Assembly: GCA_948474755.1 (NCBI GenBank) | Contig: CAOLHI010001019.1 | Coordinates: forward strand, 1 to 64,000 | Length of the DNA stretch: 64,000 nt | Direction of reading: 5' to 3' | Source: Ctenosaura bakeri | Lineage: Eukaryota > Chordata > Lepidosauria > Squamata > Iguanidae | Shown: in pieces, positions 20,787-31,806 of the stretch | Layout: the number at the start of each line of letters is the position of its first letter | Numbering within the stretch: position 1 is the stretch's first letter | Notes under the pieces: generated by a model | Databases searched by the model: none | Seen by the model: only the letters and a program-made list of their open reading frames with translations | Told to the model about the DNA's origin: nothing | Translations under genes and position numbers: made by a program

Positions 20787-21569
20787 CAGTGGTTCTCAAC
20801 CTGGGGGTCGGGACCCCTTTGGGGGTCGGACGACCATTTCACAGGGGTCGCCGCTCCTCAATCCTGCCCCCCTTTTAAAAGAAGGTGGCCTCACAGCCAA
20901 TGGGAGCAGTGCTTCCGAGGCCCCTGCGCTGGGGTTCAAACTGCAAACCCCAGGATTCCATAGGATGGGAAAGTGGAATCATAGCGCTATAACAGTCTAG
21001 TGCAGAAATAGCCAGGATGACTTTCTCCTCTCGCTTGTGTTGTGCGTGGACCCCTGGCGCTTGCCACGCGCACCTGTTGTGTTCTTCGCCCGGACTGTCT
21101 TGCATTCCTCGCTTTTTGTATGTTCAGCGTCCGCACTCCCTTTAAGGGAGGGAGTGAGTGAAACAAAACGCGTCTGCTTCTGCCGCCGCCATCTTTCCTC
21201 TCTCCTTGTCCTTTCCTCCCTGCGCCTCGTGCAAAATGTGGGCTGTTTCGGCCTGGCCTTTGGGAGTGACTGGCTTTTTGAACTGTGGAAACCCAACATT
21301 CAGAACTAGAACTACTGCCTTAATTCTGGCATTGATGGGCGCTTTCTGTGCTTAAAAAAGGGGGGAGGGTTACCAGTTTTTAGGCATTAGAAGTCTATCC
21401 AGAGCAGTGATTTAGGGCAGTGTTTCCAATCTGTTTGATGTTGGAAATAACTAACTAACTAACTAAATAATAAATAAATAATAACGAAAATGATTTTATG
21501 GTTGGGGGTCACCACAACATGAGGAACTGTATTAAGGGGTCGCGGCATTAGGAAGGTTGAGAACCACTG
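20787..21569. mobile_element. Non-autonomous hAT DNA transposon, TSD TTATAAGG
   Basis: Terminal inverted repeats are CAGTGGTTCTCAACCTGGGG at the left and AGGTTGAGAACCACTG at the right, the classical hAT/Charlie-like end. TTATAAGG at 20779-20786 and 21570-21577 is a perfect 8-bp duplication, as hAT transposases make. The interior holds half of a foldback MITE (20938-21012), a GC-rich stretch at 21020-21260 and a TAAC/TAAA-rich patch at 21448-21485. No transposase frame. Confidence 0.95.
20938..21012. mobile_element. Right arm of a foldback MITE inside the hAT element
   Basis: ACTGCAAACCCCAGGATTCC through GCGCTATAACAGTCTAGTGC then AGAAATAGCC. The left arm is absent, so the palindrome was halved before or during capture by the hAT element. 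Confidence 0.8.
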
Positions 21570-21825
21570 TTATAAGGGATGGCCCCTTTCTGAAGGTTGG
21601 AAACCTTTTCCTTTTACACAGCCTGAATGAGATGCCAAAAGTGCAATCATATAATGTATGAATGTGGACAGTATGCCATTTTACAAATGATTACACAGCT
21701 AACTGAGCTGAAATCAATGCTTTCATCTGTTATTTCATTAGAACACAAACTTGCAATTATCTACTTCCTTACAGTGAGCTGTTAGGAAGTAGGTAACCCT
21801 GCACATCATCAATTTTGGAATCGAA

Positions 21826-22268
21826 TAATAGAATAATAGAATTGTAGAGTTGGAAAAGACCCCCAGGGCCGTCCAGTCCAATCCCATTCTGCCCTGCAGG
21901 AGGACACAATCCAAGCCCTCCCTTGGACAGGTGGCCCTCCAGCCTCTCTTTGAAAACCTCCAAAGAAGGAAAAGACTCCACCATACTCCATTGAGGCAGC
22001 TGTGTATTCTACTGTCAAACTGCTCTTACCCTCAGGAAGTTCTTCCTAACGTTTAGGTGGAATCTCTTTTCCTGTTGTTTAGAGCTGTTGCTGCATAGTG
22101 TCCTGGATTCTGGAGCAGCATCTTCCCCATCTTCTTACATCTGACATCCCCCCAAATGTTTAAGCATGGCTCTCATGTCCCCTCTTAACTTTCTCTTCTC
22201 CAGGCTAAAGGCACCCAGGTCCCTAACTCACTCCTTGTAGGACTTCATGGTTTCCAGCCATGGTTTTG
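21826..22268 (-). mobile_element. CR1 LINE 3' fragment, reverse
   Basis: It opens with AATAGAATAATAGAATTGTA, then AGTTGGAAAAGACCCCCAGG, and runs to CCTTGTAGGACTTCATGGTT. The subfamily is older than that at 23656. Confidence 0.92.
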
Positions 22269-23058
22269 ACTGTCCCTTATTGCTTTTTTGGAAACTCTGG
22301 CAACATTATCCTCCATTTCCATGGTAATACAAGAGCCCACTGGTTGTAGAGTTTGTTCCTAAAACTGCGGGGCTGCGAAGGCTCTTGACCTGTCAAGGTG
22401 ATGTAAGGCCTTGCTTTGGGGGTCCCCAATATCAGTATGGTTTGGATGGGCACCGTACTCAATTGGCACCATATTTGATTGGCAACATGTGTTCAGTTGG
22501 CTCTAATATCCAATTCAAGCTTGAGAGGTGACCAAGAGGTCAAACCAAGTAAGGGAAGAAATCTGACTGTAAATGTGAGAAAGAGAGGCTGGTCAACCTA
22601 AACACCTTCTAGGATGAGATTAGGTCATTTGCCAGGCAGTTCCTGTTGCTCCTGTGGGTGGTTGGCTTGAGTAGAAGCTGAATGTCTTTCTGAGGAACAC
22701 AATTGGGAAAAGCCCACTTGGACACTGATTGACAGATACCCACCCCCTGTGCACCTGGACTCTTTCCTCTTGCCTTGTAGCACCCACAATAGACAGTTAT
22801 TACAACACACACCGGGTCTTTGTCATCCTGCAAACATTAGTGGATTGATAACCCATCATCTGTGTGGCAACTCCCATTGTTCCACACCTGGAACTGCACC
22901 TACCTTCCACTGCCACAGGCTATTTTTTGGGTAGAAATACCCCTGATTCCAGGATGCCCAGTGCAGTCTCTCAAAGGTCTACCCGTCACTCTGGTTGGCT
23001 GGCTCCTGAATGAGAACCGTCCTTAGGCCCTACCTAAGCCAAGCCACATTTCAGCTTC
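22269..23058. other. Low-copy sequence, possible LTR U3
   Basis: No gene recognised. It precedes, in one line, LTR B, a CR1 and a TATA/AATAAA segment at 24285-24606, and might be the U3 of the LTR to which that segment belongs. This is inference only; no start dinucleotide or duplication was established. Confidence 0.3.
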
Positions 23059-23624
23059 TGTAGGGAGATGATTTACAGCACCAACACAAAATTATCTCTG
23101 AAGCTGATGCTCTCTGGACACAGTGCCTCCGAGACAATCTTAGATAGCAGAGTTCATAACAGCAAAAAGTGTGTGCAGCAGAGTACAACTACGACAAAAA
23201 GGCATTATTGCACTGACCACTCCACCCAGTGGTTGGTTACTCACAGATACAGAGTCTGTCATCCAAAGTACCTGGAGGCTTTAATCTTCTTGGTTGCAAT
23301 ATGTACATCTATATACAGGATACGCAGATCAATAGCAGATGCACAGGCAGAGATACTTCCAGCAGAGATCCAAGCAAGCAGAGGTTCAAGCAGAGAGAGA
23401 GCAAGCATTCACGCTTCTCTTTTATGCATACCTGCTTGCAGGTCATCAGCCAGGGCCATTGGCACGATGCAACCCCTTGCCATGATTGCAGTCTCATGAC
23501 ACAGCCCTTACTGCATGTCCCCTAGGAAATGTGTCCTCACTTGCTTAGTCATTCCCCAGGTGTTTCACACGTTCATCAAATGTATTTTCACTGGGGCAAA
23601 TGTCATTGCACTTTTTATCCAACA
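23059..23624 (-). mobile_element. Solo LTR, family B, TSD GCTTC
   Basis: 566 bp; on plus it starts TGTAGGGAGATGATTTACAG and ends TTTTTATCCAACA. GCTTC at 23054-23058 and 23625-23629 is a perfect 5-bp duplication. It is uninterrupted and is the key for reading the nested copy at 9947-11968. In sense orientation it has a TGCATAAAAGAG box (plus 23418-23429). Confidence 0.93.
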
Positions 23625-23655
23625 GCTTCTTCATACTCTTCTGGACTGGTAACTA

Positions 23656-24284
23656 TCATAGAATCATAGAAATGTAGAGTTGGAAGAGACCCCAGGGGCC
23701 ATCCAGTCCAACCCCCTGCCGTGCAGGAACACCCTCAAAGCACTCCCGACAGATGGCCATCAAGCCTCTGCTTAAAAACCTCAAAGGAAGGAGACTCCAT
23801 TACACTCCATTGAGGCAGCATATTCCACTGCCGGACAGCCCTGACTGTCAGGAAGTTCTTCCTGAGGTTCAGGTGGAATCTCCTTTCCTGCAGCTTGAAT
23901 CCATTGCTCCTTGTCCTGGTCTCTGGAGCAGCAGAAAACAAGTCCATTCCTCCCTCTACATGGCATCCCTTCAAATATTTAAACATGGCTATCCTGTCCC
24001 CTCTCAGCCTTCTCTTCTGCAGACTAAACATACCCAGCTCCCTAAGTCTATCATCATAGGGCTCCATGGCTTCCAGGTGTCTCACCATTTTGGTCGCCCT
24101 CCTCTGGACTTGCTCCAGCTTGACCATGTCCTTCTTGAATTGGGGTGCCCAGAACTGGACACAGGATTCAAGATGGGGTCTAACCAAAGCAGAGTAGAGT
24201 GGTACCAGTACTTCCCTTGATCTAGACACCATATTCCTATTGATGCAGCCGAGAATTGCATTGGCTTTCTTGGCTGCCGCATCA
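23656..24284 (-). mobile_element. CR1 LINE, RT C-terminus and tail, reverse
   Basis: It begins with the tail CATAGAATCATAGAAATGTA. The minus-strand frame 23735-24232 (165 codons) reads [20 protein letters not shown] and ends [16 protein letters not shown], the CR1 RT C-terminus. It is 5'-truncated and abuts TATA-bearing LTR-like sequence at 24285. Confidence 0.95.
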
Positions 24285-24606
24285 CTATAAACCCCCCAAA
24301 ACCCTCAGCCTCTCTATCTATAATTTTTCTCCCCTTTATCTTTCAGTTAACTCTTGTGTGAATGTGTGACTGTATCATGTATGCATGCATGAGTGAATTC
24401 CCTTTAATAAAACATATTTTTAGCTTACTGTTGAATCTTTGGCTGGTTCTTTTCCTGCCTGAGCCTGTAAACATTGGTAGAAAAGGTCTCGTTAAGCTAC
24501 CCCCTTCTCGTGAGCCTCTTCTTTGAGCTAATTCACTCCCCACTTTTTCAAGGAGGTACTTGGCATTGCGGGGTGACCCTCGTGGCACCTACTTTTTGGG
24601 GTAACA
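24285..24606 (+). mobile_element. LTR-like fragment (R-U5 end)
   Basis: CTATAAACCCCCC at 24285 resembles a core promoter. AATAAA lies at 24416-24421, followed by a GT-rich stretch and an end GGGGTAACA at 24606, similar in style to LTR A ends. The 5' part is cut by the CR1 at 23656-24284. It is not clearly any of families A-D. Confidence 0.45.
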
Positions 24607-25477
24607 GGGACTTGCCATCTGCCTGCAGGTAACCCTGGACAACAATTGCCAAGGAGAGCATGCCTGGAGCAGTGATTTGCCACATCCCCAGACCTGGCCA
24701 CTTCCAGCCCAGCAAGATGCTCTTTGCTACACCTTTCACCACTCCTCCGCCCACTTGATTTCAGCTCCTATTCTCTGCTGGCCAAGAAAGCAACCTGCAA
24801 TTGGAAGGGTGATTAGTCAAGAAGAGAAAGGAGGACCAGAGGGGGGCAGGCAAGGGGAGAAGAAAGCCATCTTCAGCTGTTTCATCAGATAAAACCTCTT
24901 GAAAGGGGCTTCTTTTCTGTACCTCTTTTTCTGAACGGCAGCAATGAGAGGAAATATACAATTAGGGTGGCTATTAAAAATGTTCCCCCCACTCCAGCCG
25001 TTGTCACAGGCAGGGCAGTGCGGAGACTGTGCCAGTGGGACAAGAGAAATCCTAAGCCACACAGACCTTTATCTCTCGCTAATGACTCTCAGTGAAAAGG
25101 GTTTTCAAACAGCTGGGCTTGTCGTCCCGGCCTGGGAAGATTCTGTTCTCAAGGCCCGGAGAACGGGTTTCGTTGTGCATTTGCATCCTCCAGATAAACG
25201 CACAACACTAGACTCTTGTTTGGGCATTAGAGGGGCCCAGCGGTGGCGTTGGATGGAAATGAAAAGGAGAAACGTTAGAAGGGTTTGTCATCTTTGCAGA
25301 TCTCTGCCCTTCCTTTGCCACAGTGAGAAGAAATGTCTTTATCTTCTCAAAGTCATCAGCGCTTCTTAGCAAAAGAAAATGGAATTCCATCATCGGGGCT
25401 GTTGATTTGATGCAAGACAACTGCTGTGAGGCTCTTGAGCACTGGAGAGAATTGAGCCTATATGGCTTGGGCTCTTT
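24607..25477. other. Low-copy block, repeat-free
   Basis: About 870 bp with no transposon sequence. 24990-25260 (including CACAGACCTTTATCTCTCGC and TTGTGCATTTGCATCCTCCA) has the look of constrained non-coding DNA. Open frames (for example plus 24944-25369) have no recognised domain. Confidence 0.4.
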
Positions 25478-25565
25478 CTGCACTAGTCTCTTATAGTGCT
25501 ATTATTCCACTTTCAACATCCTATGGAATCCTGGGGTTTGCAGTTTAGGGAGGGGCCTCAAAGGA
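25478..25565. mobile_element. Left arm of a foldback MITE
   Basis: TTTCTGCACTAGTCTCTTAT through ATCCTGGGGTTTGCAGTTTA and GGGAGGGGCCTCAAAGG. The right arm is missing; the arm passes directly into CR1 at 25566. Confidence 0.8.
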
Positions 25566-26622
25566 AGCCTGGAGGAGAAAAGGTTCAGAGGGGACATGAT
25601 AGATCCATGTCAAAATATTTGAAGGGATGTCATATGGAGGATGAAGGAAGCCTGTTTTCTGCTGCTCCAGAGAGGAGGACAATATGGAGCAATGGCTTCA
25701 AGTTAAGGAAGGGAGATTCCATGTAAACCTTAGGAAGAACTTCCTGATGGTAAGAGCAGTTTGACAGTGGTGTACTCTGTCTCAGAGTGTAGAGGAGGCT
25801 CCTTCTTTGCAGGGTTCTGAAAGAATCATAGAATCATAGAAATGTAGAGTTGGGGCCATTCAGTCCAACCCCCTGCCATGCAGGAACACCCTCAAAGCAC
25901 TCCCGACAGATGGCCATCCAGCCTCTGCTTAAAAATCTCCAAAGAAGGAGCCTCCACTACACTCTGAGGCAGCACATTCCACTGCCGGACAGCCCTGACT
26001 GTCAGGAAGTTCTTCCTGAGGTTCAGGTGGAATCTCCTTTCCTGCAGCTTGAATCCATTGCTCCTTGTCCTGGTCTCTGGAGCAGCAGAAAACAAGCCCT
26101 CTCCTTCCTCTACATGGCATCCCTTCAAATATTTAAACATGGCTATCATGTCCCCTCTTAACCTTCTCTTCTGCAGACTAAACATACCCAGCTCTCTAGG
26201 TCTATCCTCATATGGCATGTGTTCCAGGCCCCTCACCATTTTGGTCGCCCTCCTCTGCACTTGCTCCAGCTTGTCAATATCCTTCTTGAATTGGGGTGCC
26301 CAGAACTGGACACAGGATTCAAGATGGGGTCTAACCAAAGCAGAATAGAGGGGTACCAGTACCTCCCTCGATCTAGACACCAGACTCCTATGGATGCAGC
26401 CAAGAATTGCATTGGCTTTCTTGGCTGCTGCATCACACTGCTGACTCATGTTCAGCTTGTGGTCTATGAAGACTCCTAGATCCCTTTCACACGTACTGCT
26501 ACCCAGCCACGAGAGGCTGGATGACTGTCTGCTGAGAATGCTTTGGTGATGTATTCCTGCATGATAGGATGGGGCTGCATGTGATAGCCCTTGTAGTCCC
26601 TTCCAGCTCTAGGATTCTAACT
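25566..26622 (+). mobile_element. CR1 3' end split by a younger, opposite CR1
   Basis: 25566-25822 (AGCCTGGAGGAGAAAAGGTT to GCAGGGTTCTGAAAG) and 26512-26622 (AGAGGCTGGATGACTGTCTG to CTCTAGGATTCTAA) join into one CR1 3' end. The gap is a complete CR1 insert in the opposite direction. Confidence 0.9.
25823..26511 (-). mobile_element. CR1 LINE inside another CR1, well preserved
   Basis: The minus strand keeps one open frame of 185 codons (25892-26449): [20 protein letters not shown], then [18 protein letters not shown] and ending [12 protein letters not shown]. This is the CR1 RT C-terminal region. The intact frame and the host CR1 show that it is relatively young. It still lacks the endonuclease, the polymerase core and ORF1. 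Confidence 0.95.
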
Positions 26623-26627
26623 CCAGT

Positions 26628-27050
26628 CATCCACAGCCTTACTCAGGTCTTACAAATACAGAGCAGCCATAGTAGTTTCCCCGATGGGGTCAATCTGCTA
26701 GCAGTGTAGTCCTCCTCTTTCCCTACTGCCCTCCACTTTACCAAGCATTTCCATCTTGTCCGGTGAGTGATGTGGTTTCGGGATGTGTCCAAAGTACAAC
26801 GGCTGCAGCTTACTCATTTTGGCATCTAGGGAGAGTCCTGGCTTGGCTTGCTCTCAGGGCTATTCGCTGGTCTTTCTAGTAGTCCGTCATTTCCATAGGA
26901 CTCTCCTCCAGCACCACATTTCAATCGAGTTGGTTTTCTCCCTGCTGGCTTTCTTTGCTGTCCAGCTTTCACAACCAGAGGTAGAAATCTGAAATATTCT
27001 GTCTGGATGACTCTGACTTTGGTAGTTAATGATACGCCTACTCTACTTGA
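26628..27050 (-). mobile_element. BovB (RTE) LINE fragment
   Basis: GTGATGTGGTTTCGGGATGT, TCTCCTCCAGCACCACATTT and TTTGCTGTCCAGCTTTCACA match the antisense of the BovB RT C-terminal region (the V-YG-ESWT-KK segment). It has many changes and is inactive. Like 6215-6400 it is the presumed source type for Sauria SINE mobility. Confidence 0.8.
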
Positions 27051-27079
27051 AACTAAGCAACAGGATTCCAGCCTCTATC

Positions 27080-27132
27080 TTTCTATTCTATTCTATTCTA
27101 TTCTATTCTATTCTATTCTATTCTATTCTATT
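27080..27132. repeat. (TTCTA)n microsatellite
   Basis: About ten TTCTA units in tandem. Confidence 0.97.
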
Positions 27133-27191
27133 TGTTTGCTTTCGTGATGGATCTTGCATCACCATCTCTTTTAATTTTTGCAAGCTATCAC

Positions 27192-27415
27192 GACGAGCCC
27201 ATGTAGTGTTGTGGTTTGAGCATTCGATGACAGCTCTGGAGACCAGGGTTTGAATCCCTGCTCAGCCATGGAAACCACCGTGGAAATGCCAGTCACACAC
27301 TCTCAGCCTCAGAGGAAAGCAAAGGCAAACCCCTCTGACCAAATCTTGCCAAGAAAACCTCGTGACAGGTTCGCCTTAAGAGTACCATGAGTCGGAAATG
27401 ACACACAGCAATAGG
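27192..27415 (+). mobile_element. Sauria-type SINE, near full length
   Basis: Head GTGTTGTGGTTTGAGCATTC, middle CTCTCAGCCTCAGAGGAAAG, GCAAACCCCTCTGACCAAAT, and tail ATGAGTCGGAAATGACACAC. No clear TSD was found. Confidence 0.92.
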
Positions 27416-27437
27416 AACAAAGCCAATGTGAGTCCCA

Positions 27438-27601
27438 AGCCATTTCCGCACTAGACTGTTATAGCACTATCATTCCACTTTCAACATCCTATGGAATCTT
27501 GGGGTTTGCAGCCGGCCCCTCCTGAAACTGCAAACCCCAGGATTCCATAGGATGTTGAAAGTGGAATAATAGCTCTATAACAGTCTAGTGCGGAAAAGGT
27601 C
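27438..27601. mobile_element. Foldback MITE, TSD CCA
   Basis: AGCCATTTCCGCACTAGACT at the left, AGTCTAGTGCGGAAAAGGTC at the right. CCA at 27435-27437 and 27602-27604. The short loop is GCAGCCGGCCCCTCCTGA. Confidence 0.92.
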
Positions 27602-27604
27602 CCA

Positions 27605-28102
27605 GTGCTCAGGGAAAGGTGAGAAATAATACATGATTAAGGATAGATAGATTGACAGATCCATAGACGAGCTCACTTGCTCAACCAAGGGTTCCATTCG
27701 CTTTTGTTTTTACGAACCCCAGCCAAGGTGCTGCATGGAAATAATGCTTCAGAGGATGCATTAGATTGAGGGTAGGTTTAGCGTGGCCTGTAGGCTGCCT
27801 GTGGCCCCTGGAACCACTTTTGTGGACCCTGAAGACTCCCAGTCCTTCAAATGCCCCAATTTTTTTAAAAAAAAAATGGGTAAAATTCAGGGCAATTTTT
27901 GCCCCCAAACTATAAAAATAATAATAATCCCCAGATGCAAATAAATACACAAAAGCCCTAATTACATCCCCATCAGTATCTTAGAACTCCATAATACCCC
28001 CCATTACTCCTATTTTCCTCTACGTTCCCTCTCAAAATGGTGACGGGAGTTGGCGCAACATCAGTTCCAGCCACCATTTTGAGAGAGACTGCAAGGGGTG
28101 GA
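27605..28102. other. Low-copy sequence with a short inverted repeat
   Basis: CTCTCAAAATGGTGACGGGA at 28029 pairs with TTCCAGCCACCATTTTGAGA ending near 28085, giving arms of about 23 bp with mismatches. It may be the remnant of another small foldback element. The rest is unrecognised and A/T-rich near 27858-27925. Confidence 0.4.
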
Positions 28103-28432
28103 TTGAAGGGATGCCATGTAGAGGAAGGAGAGGACTTGTTTTCTGCTGCTCCAGAGACCAGGACAAGGAGCAATGGATTCAAGCTGCAGGAGAGGAGATT
28201 CCACCTGAACCTCAGGAAGAACTTCCTGACAGTCAGGGCTGTCCGGCAGTGGAATCTGCTGCCTCCATGGAGTGTGGTGGAGTCTCCTTCTTTGGAGGTT
28301 TTTAAACAGAGGCTGGATGGCCACCTGTCAAAGGGAGTGCTTTGAGGGTGTTCCTGCATGGCAGGGGGTTGTACTGGATGGCCCCTGGGGTCTCTTCTAA
28401 CTCTACATTTCTATGATTCTATGATTCTATGA
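28103..28432 (+). mobile_element. CR1 LINE 3' end
   Basis: It encodes [20 protein letters not shown] through [15 protein letters not shown] and ends in CTATGATTCTATGATTCTAT. 5'-truncated. Confidence 0.95.
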
Positions 28433-29397
28433 ATGGGGGAAACCTGGAGGAAATTGGTCCCTGGCCTCCACACAGGTGCCCACCAAGGGGTTAGACTTGC
28501 CTGCATATTTCTCCAACTTACTCCTCCCAAGGCCTTTGGAAACATACAGAGAGAACAAGAGAAAAGCCTCTAGCTCCCAGCTGTACCTTCCCACCAGCCA
28601 CGGGAGCTCCGTTTGACTCGTACGACCTATCAGTGGATATTAGCCCTATCTTCCATGAATCTGTCTAATCCCTTTCTAAAAACCTTCTGAGCTGGCGGCC
28701 GTGACCGCTCGCGGATCCACCTGCCGATTCCAATTATATCTGGTTCCATTGGCATGACCGTGCCTTCTGATATGATCAATTGCTCACCTAATTTGAAGTG
28801 AATGTAAAGGCCAAGCGCTTTCGCACATGTCTTCCGCTTCACGGGCACCACCATTGCAGGGCCAAAGCGGCAGGGCTATTCTCTGGTGTCCCTACTGATC
28901 GCCAGTGCGCTCGTGCTTGGATTGGATGGGCTCTGCGGCTATTGCATCGTCCTTACGGGGGCCTGACTACCTCTTTTTGAATTCTACGGGGCCAACAATT
29001 ACTGAATATCAGAAGCACAGCTGGACTTTGAATCTCCATACATATTTTTCAACACCACCACCACAAGTTGTATTCTAAATCTGATGCATATGGCGCTGCC
29101 CCGCCAAATTCCAGACATCTCATGAAGTACCAGTGCAGGAGTCTTCCAGTTGTATTGCAACATTTGGACGCAATTGTAAATCCTTGAATAAAAAATACAA
29201 AACAGAGGCAAAGGCAATATAGAAATTACCCAGCAGAGAATTTATCCTCCTATTCCCTCCTGCGCTCCAAGTCTTTTCAGAAAACTGCTCAGATTTCTAA
29301 GGAAAAAAGTAAACCCTCACTCACTTACATTATTTCTTGGCAGTACTTGGAGAAAGCGTGCAAAATGTGAAACCATAACAATGCACACTATATCATA
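28433..29397. other. Low-copy block with a possible old LINE tail
   Basis: Near 28640-28690 the minus strand reads GGTTTTTAGAAAGGGATTAG and ACAGATTCATGGAAGATAG, which resembles the 3' tail of a second CR1-group subfamily (frame FRKGLDRFMEDR). The GC-rich stretch at 28690-28990 has no recognised product. The remainder is AT-rich and unremarkable. Confidence 0.4.
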
Positions 29398-29921
29398 GAA
29401 TAGAATCATAGAGTCGGAAGAGACCCCAGAGGCCATCAAGTCCAACCCCCTGCTATGCAGGAACACCCATCAAAGCATTCCCAACAGGTGGCCATCCAGC
29501 GTCTCCTTAAAAACCTCCAAAGAAGGAGGACACTCCACCACACTCCATGGAGGCAGCAGCAGATTCCACTGCCGGACAGGAAGTTCTTCCTGAGGTTCAG
29601 GTGGAATCTCCTTTCCTGCAGCTTGAATCCATTGCTCCTCGTCCTGGTTTCTGGAGCAGCAGAAAACAAGCCCTCTCCCTCCTCTATGTGGCATCCCTTC
29701 AAATATTTAAACATGGCTCTCATGTCCCCTCTTAACCTCTTCTGCAGACTAAATATCCCCAGCAACCTCAGCCACTCCTCGTAGGGCTTCATGGTTTCCA
29801 GAGCCTTCACCATTTTGGTCCCCCTCCTCTGGACACACTCCAGCTTGTCGACATCCTTCTTGAATTGAGGTGCCCAGAACTGGACACAGGATTCCAAATG
29901 AGGCCTAACCAATGCATTTCC
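29398..29921 (-). mobile_element. CR1 LINE, RT C-terminus and tail, reverse
   Basis: It opens AGAATAGAATCATAGAGTCG. The minus strand encodes [19 protein letters not shown] and [19 protein letters not shown] short deletion at about 29577-29580 removes part of the DSQGCPAV region. Confidence 0.94.
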
Positions 29922-30250
29922 CTATGGAAACAATGCAGTGAGGAGTTCAACACTGTGGCTGCAGCCTTTGCTGGTCTGAATGTTGTACAAATCAAATATT
30001 ACACAGCACAATTTCCTTTCTGTGTGGAACGCTGTGCAGTTTGCAGGGAAGGTAAATCTGTGTACTTTCCAGAAAATGTTGGGTTCGGGAGAAAATTTGG
30101 GTTGTTGCATGGTTGGTAGTGAAGTCTGATCTTGACAGTGACCAAAACAGTGAATTGTGATGGCATACACTGAACTTATGTCATCATAATACACCTAAAG
30201 GAAACCAGGCGTTGGTAGCAGCAGAGGCTGAGCTCCTTATCAGAAAGATA
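29922..30250. other. Low-copy sequence
   Basis: Nothing recognised; a minus-strand open frame at 29922-30194 has no known motif. Confidence 0.4.
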
Positions 30251-30668
30251 GTCCCTTTCCGCAGGGCAGGATCGTCCTGCATTGAGAATGGGAGAAGGAC
30301 AGGACCCAGATGACACTTATGCACGATGTCATCTGTGTCCCGTCATTCTTCCGTCCCCAGGCAGTGCGATCACACCACACGTCATTGACAGGTTTTACCC
30401 ATCAATGACCAGCAATCGTGCCGCCCTTCCGCTGCTGGCCCAAACTTACCTGAGCTATGGAGGGTCAGGTAGTTCAACGGCCATGCTTCCTGCCCCACAC
30501 AGCCTAGGACAGTGCCCGGCTGTGCAGTGGAAGGAAGAGGCATGGCCATGGTGCCTCCTCCATTCCCACTGGCTACCAGTGCAGAGGGGAGCACTACTGT
30601 TGCATTCCTCTCCTGGGAGAGGCTCTACTGGAATCGCTGCTGGGATCAGATAACATGCAGAAAGGGCT
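30251..30668. mobile_element. GC-rich MITE, diverged copy
   Basis: It begins GTCCCTTTCCGCAGGGCAGG and ends CATGCAGAAAGGGCT, about 418 bp. The middle keeps CTTCCTGCCCCACACAGCCT and GTGCAGTGGAAGGAAGAGG, the family signature. The flanks (ATA/GTA) do not give a clear TSD. Frames in it are compositional. Confidence 0.72.
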
Positions 30669-31324
30669 GTAGTTACAACATCATGACTGTGCTTTGTCTT
30701 CCAAACCAATGCCCCCCCAGCAAAAAAAAAAATCTTCCTTTAAATCCAGCCAGCTGTACTGAGAAACCGTTCTATAGTGCTAGCCAGAAGGATACTGAAG
30801 AATGATGCATCCCCTTGTGCCAGTGTATCACTGTGCTACAAGCAGGAGGAGAGATTCCTGGGAGGTCTTGTTGGAAGTCCTCCTCACACCACAGCTTTCT
30901 GGCAGGAGGGAGCTGGATACACCACCCTTCAGCGCCCTGCTCAGCAGCACTGTAGAACTCCACCTCTTGGTATAGCCTCCTGGATTTTAAGGTGGGTTTG
31001 GGGGGCATTTATGATCATGACTATGGTCCACGAACATAAATGTGACTACCAAACAGTTAGGAAGCCAAAACCCTAGCTTACAACATTGCAGCTGTCTAAT
31101 GATGCCAGTCAGTTATAAGCCAGGGTCATGGTATGATTTTTGTTGCCATGTGCCATCAATTCATTTCTGACTCAGGGTTTCCCCAATGTGATCCTGTCAT
31201 CTAGCAGCCACTGAGAAGCCCTGTCTCTCCTGTTCCCACCAAATGTCCCTGGGAAGGTGATGGGACTGAGAGAAGGGCCTCCTTACAAGATGATCATATC
31301 AGGAGAAGTGGTCTTTCAGATGAC
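30669..31324. other. Low-copy sequence
   Basis: An A-run lies at 30721-30731. CAATTCATTTCTGACTCAGG near 31156 may be a trace of a SINE or BovB tail. No gene recognised. Confidence 0.4.
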
Positions 31325-31327
31325 CTG

Positions 31328-31521
31328 GGCCATTTCCACACTAGCCTGTTGTAGCGCTATTATTCCACTTTCAACATCCCATGGAATCCTGGGGTTGGCA
31401 GTTTAGGGAGGAGCCTCAAAGGTCATCCTCAAAGGCTCCTCCCAAAACTGTAAACCCCAGGATTGCATAGGATGTTGAAAGTGGAGTAATAGCACTGCAA
31501 CAGGCTAATGTGGAAATGGCC
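31328..31521. mobile_element. Foldback MITE, TSD CTG
   Basis: GGCCATTTCCACACTAGCCT at the left, AGGCTAATGTGGAAATGGCC at the right; CTG at 31325-31327 and 31522-31524. The centre is CCTCAAAGGTCATCCTCAAA, a type shared with 50924. Confidence 0.93.
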
Positions 31522-31574
31522 CTGGACCTGAGTCATACAGGGAAGCTGATGTTCAGTAGCTTCTTATCTACAGC

Positions 31575-31806
31575 CAGTAGTGTTGTTGTTTGCCTTCAAG
31601 TTGTTTCCAACTTATGGAGGCCCAAAGATGAACCTATCATGAGGCTTTCTGGGCAAGATTTGTTCAGAAGGGGTTTACCTTCCTTGGAGGCTGAGAGCAT
31701 GTGACTTGCCCAAGAAGACCCAATGGGTTTATACGGTCAAGCAGGGACTCAAACCCTAGTTCCTAGAGCCCTAGCCCAGAACTCAAATCACTGCATCACC
31801 CTGGCT
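31575..31806 (-). mobile_element. Sauria-type SINE, reverse
   Basis: TGTTGTTTGCCTTCAAGTTG at the left is the reverse tail; GAGAGCATGTGACTTGCCCA is the middle; the reverse head is CAAATCACTGCATCACCCTG. 31807-32044, to its right, has nothing recognised. Confidence 0.93.

Larger units (their letters stand above)
20672..21618. repeat. 68-bp tandem repeat split by a hAT element
   Basis: Unit 1 is 20672-20739 (AGAAAGCTTTCCCCTTTTAG start). Unit 2 is 20740-20786 plus 21578-21598 (AGAAATCTTGTCCCTTCTAG start). A partial third unit follows (GGAAACCTTTTCCTTTT). The units are imperfect. Removing the hAT element and one TSD copy makes unit 2 exactly 68 bp. Confidence 0.75.

Noticed and set aside
25892..26449. 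185-codon intact frame treated as a gene
   Set aside because: It is the C-terminal part of CR1 reverse transcriptase, without start context or catalytic core.
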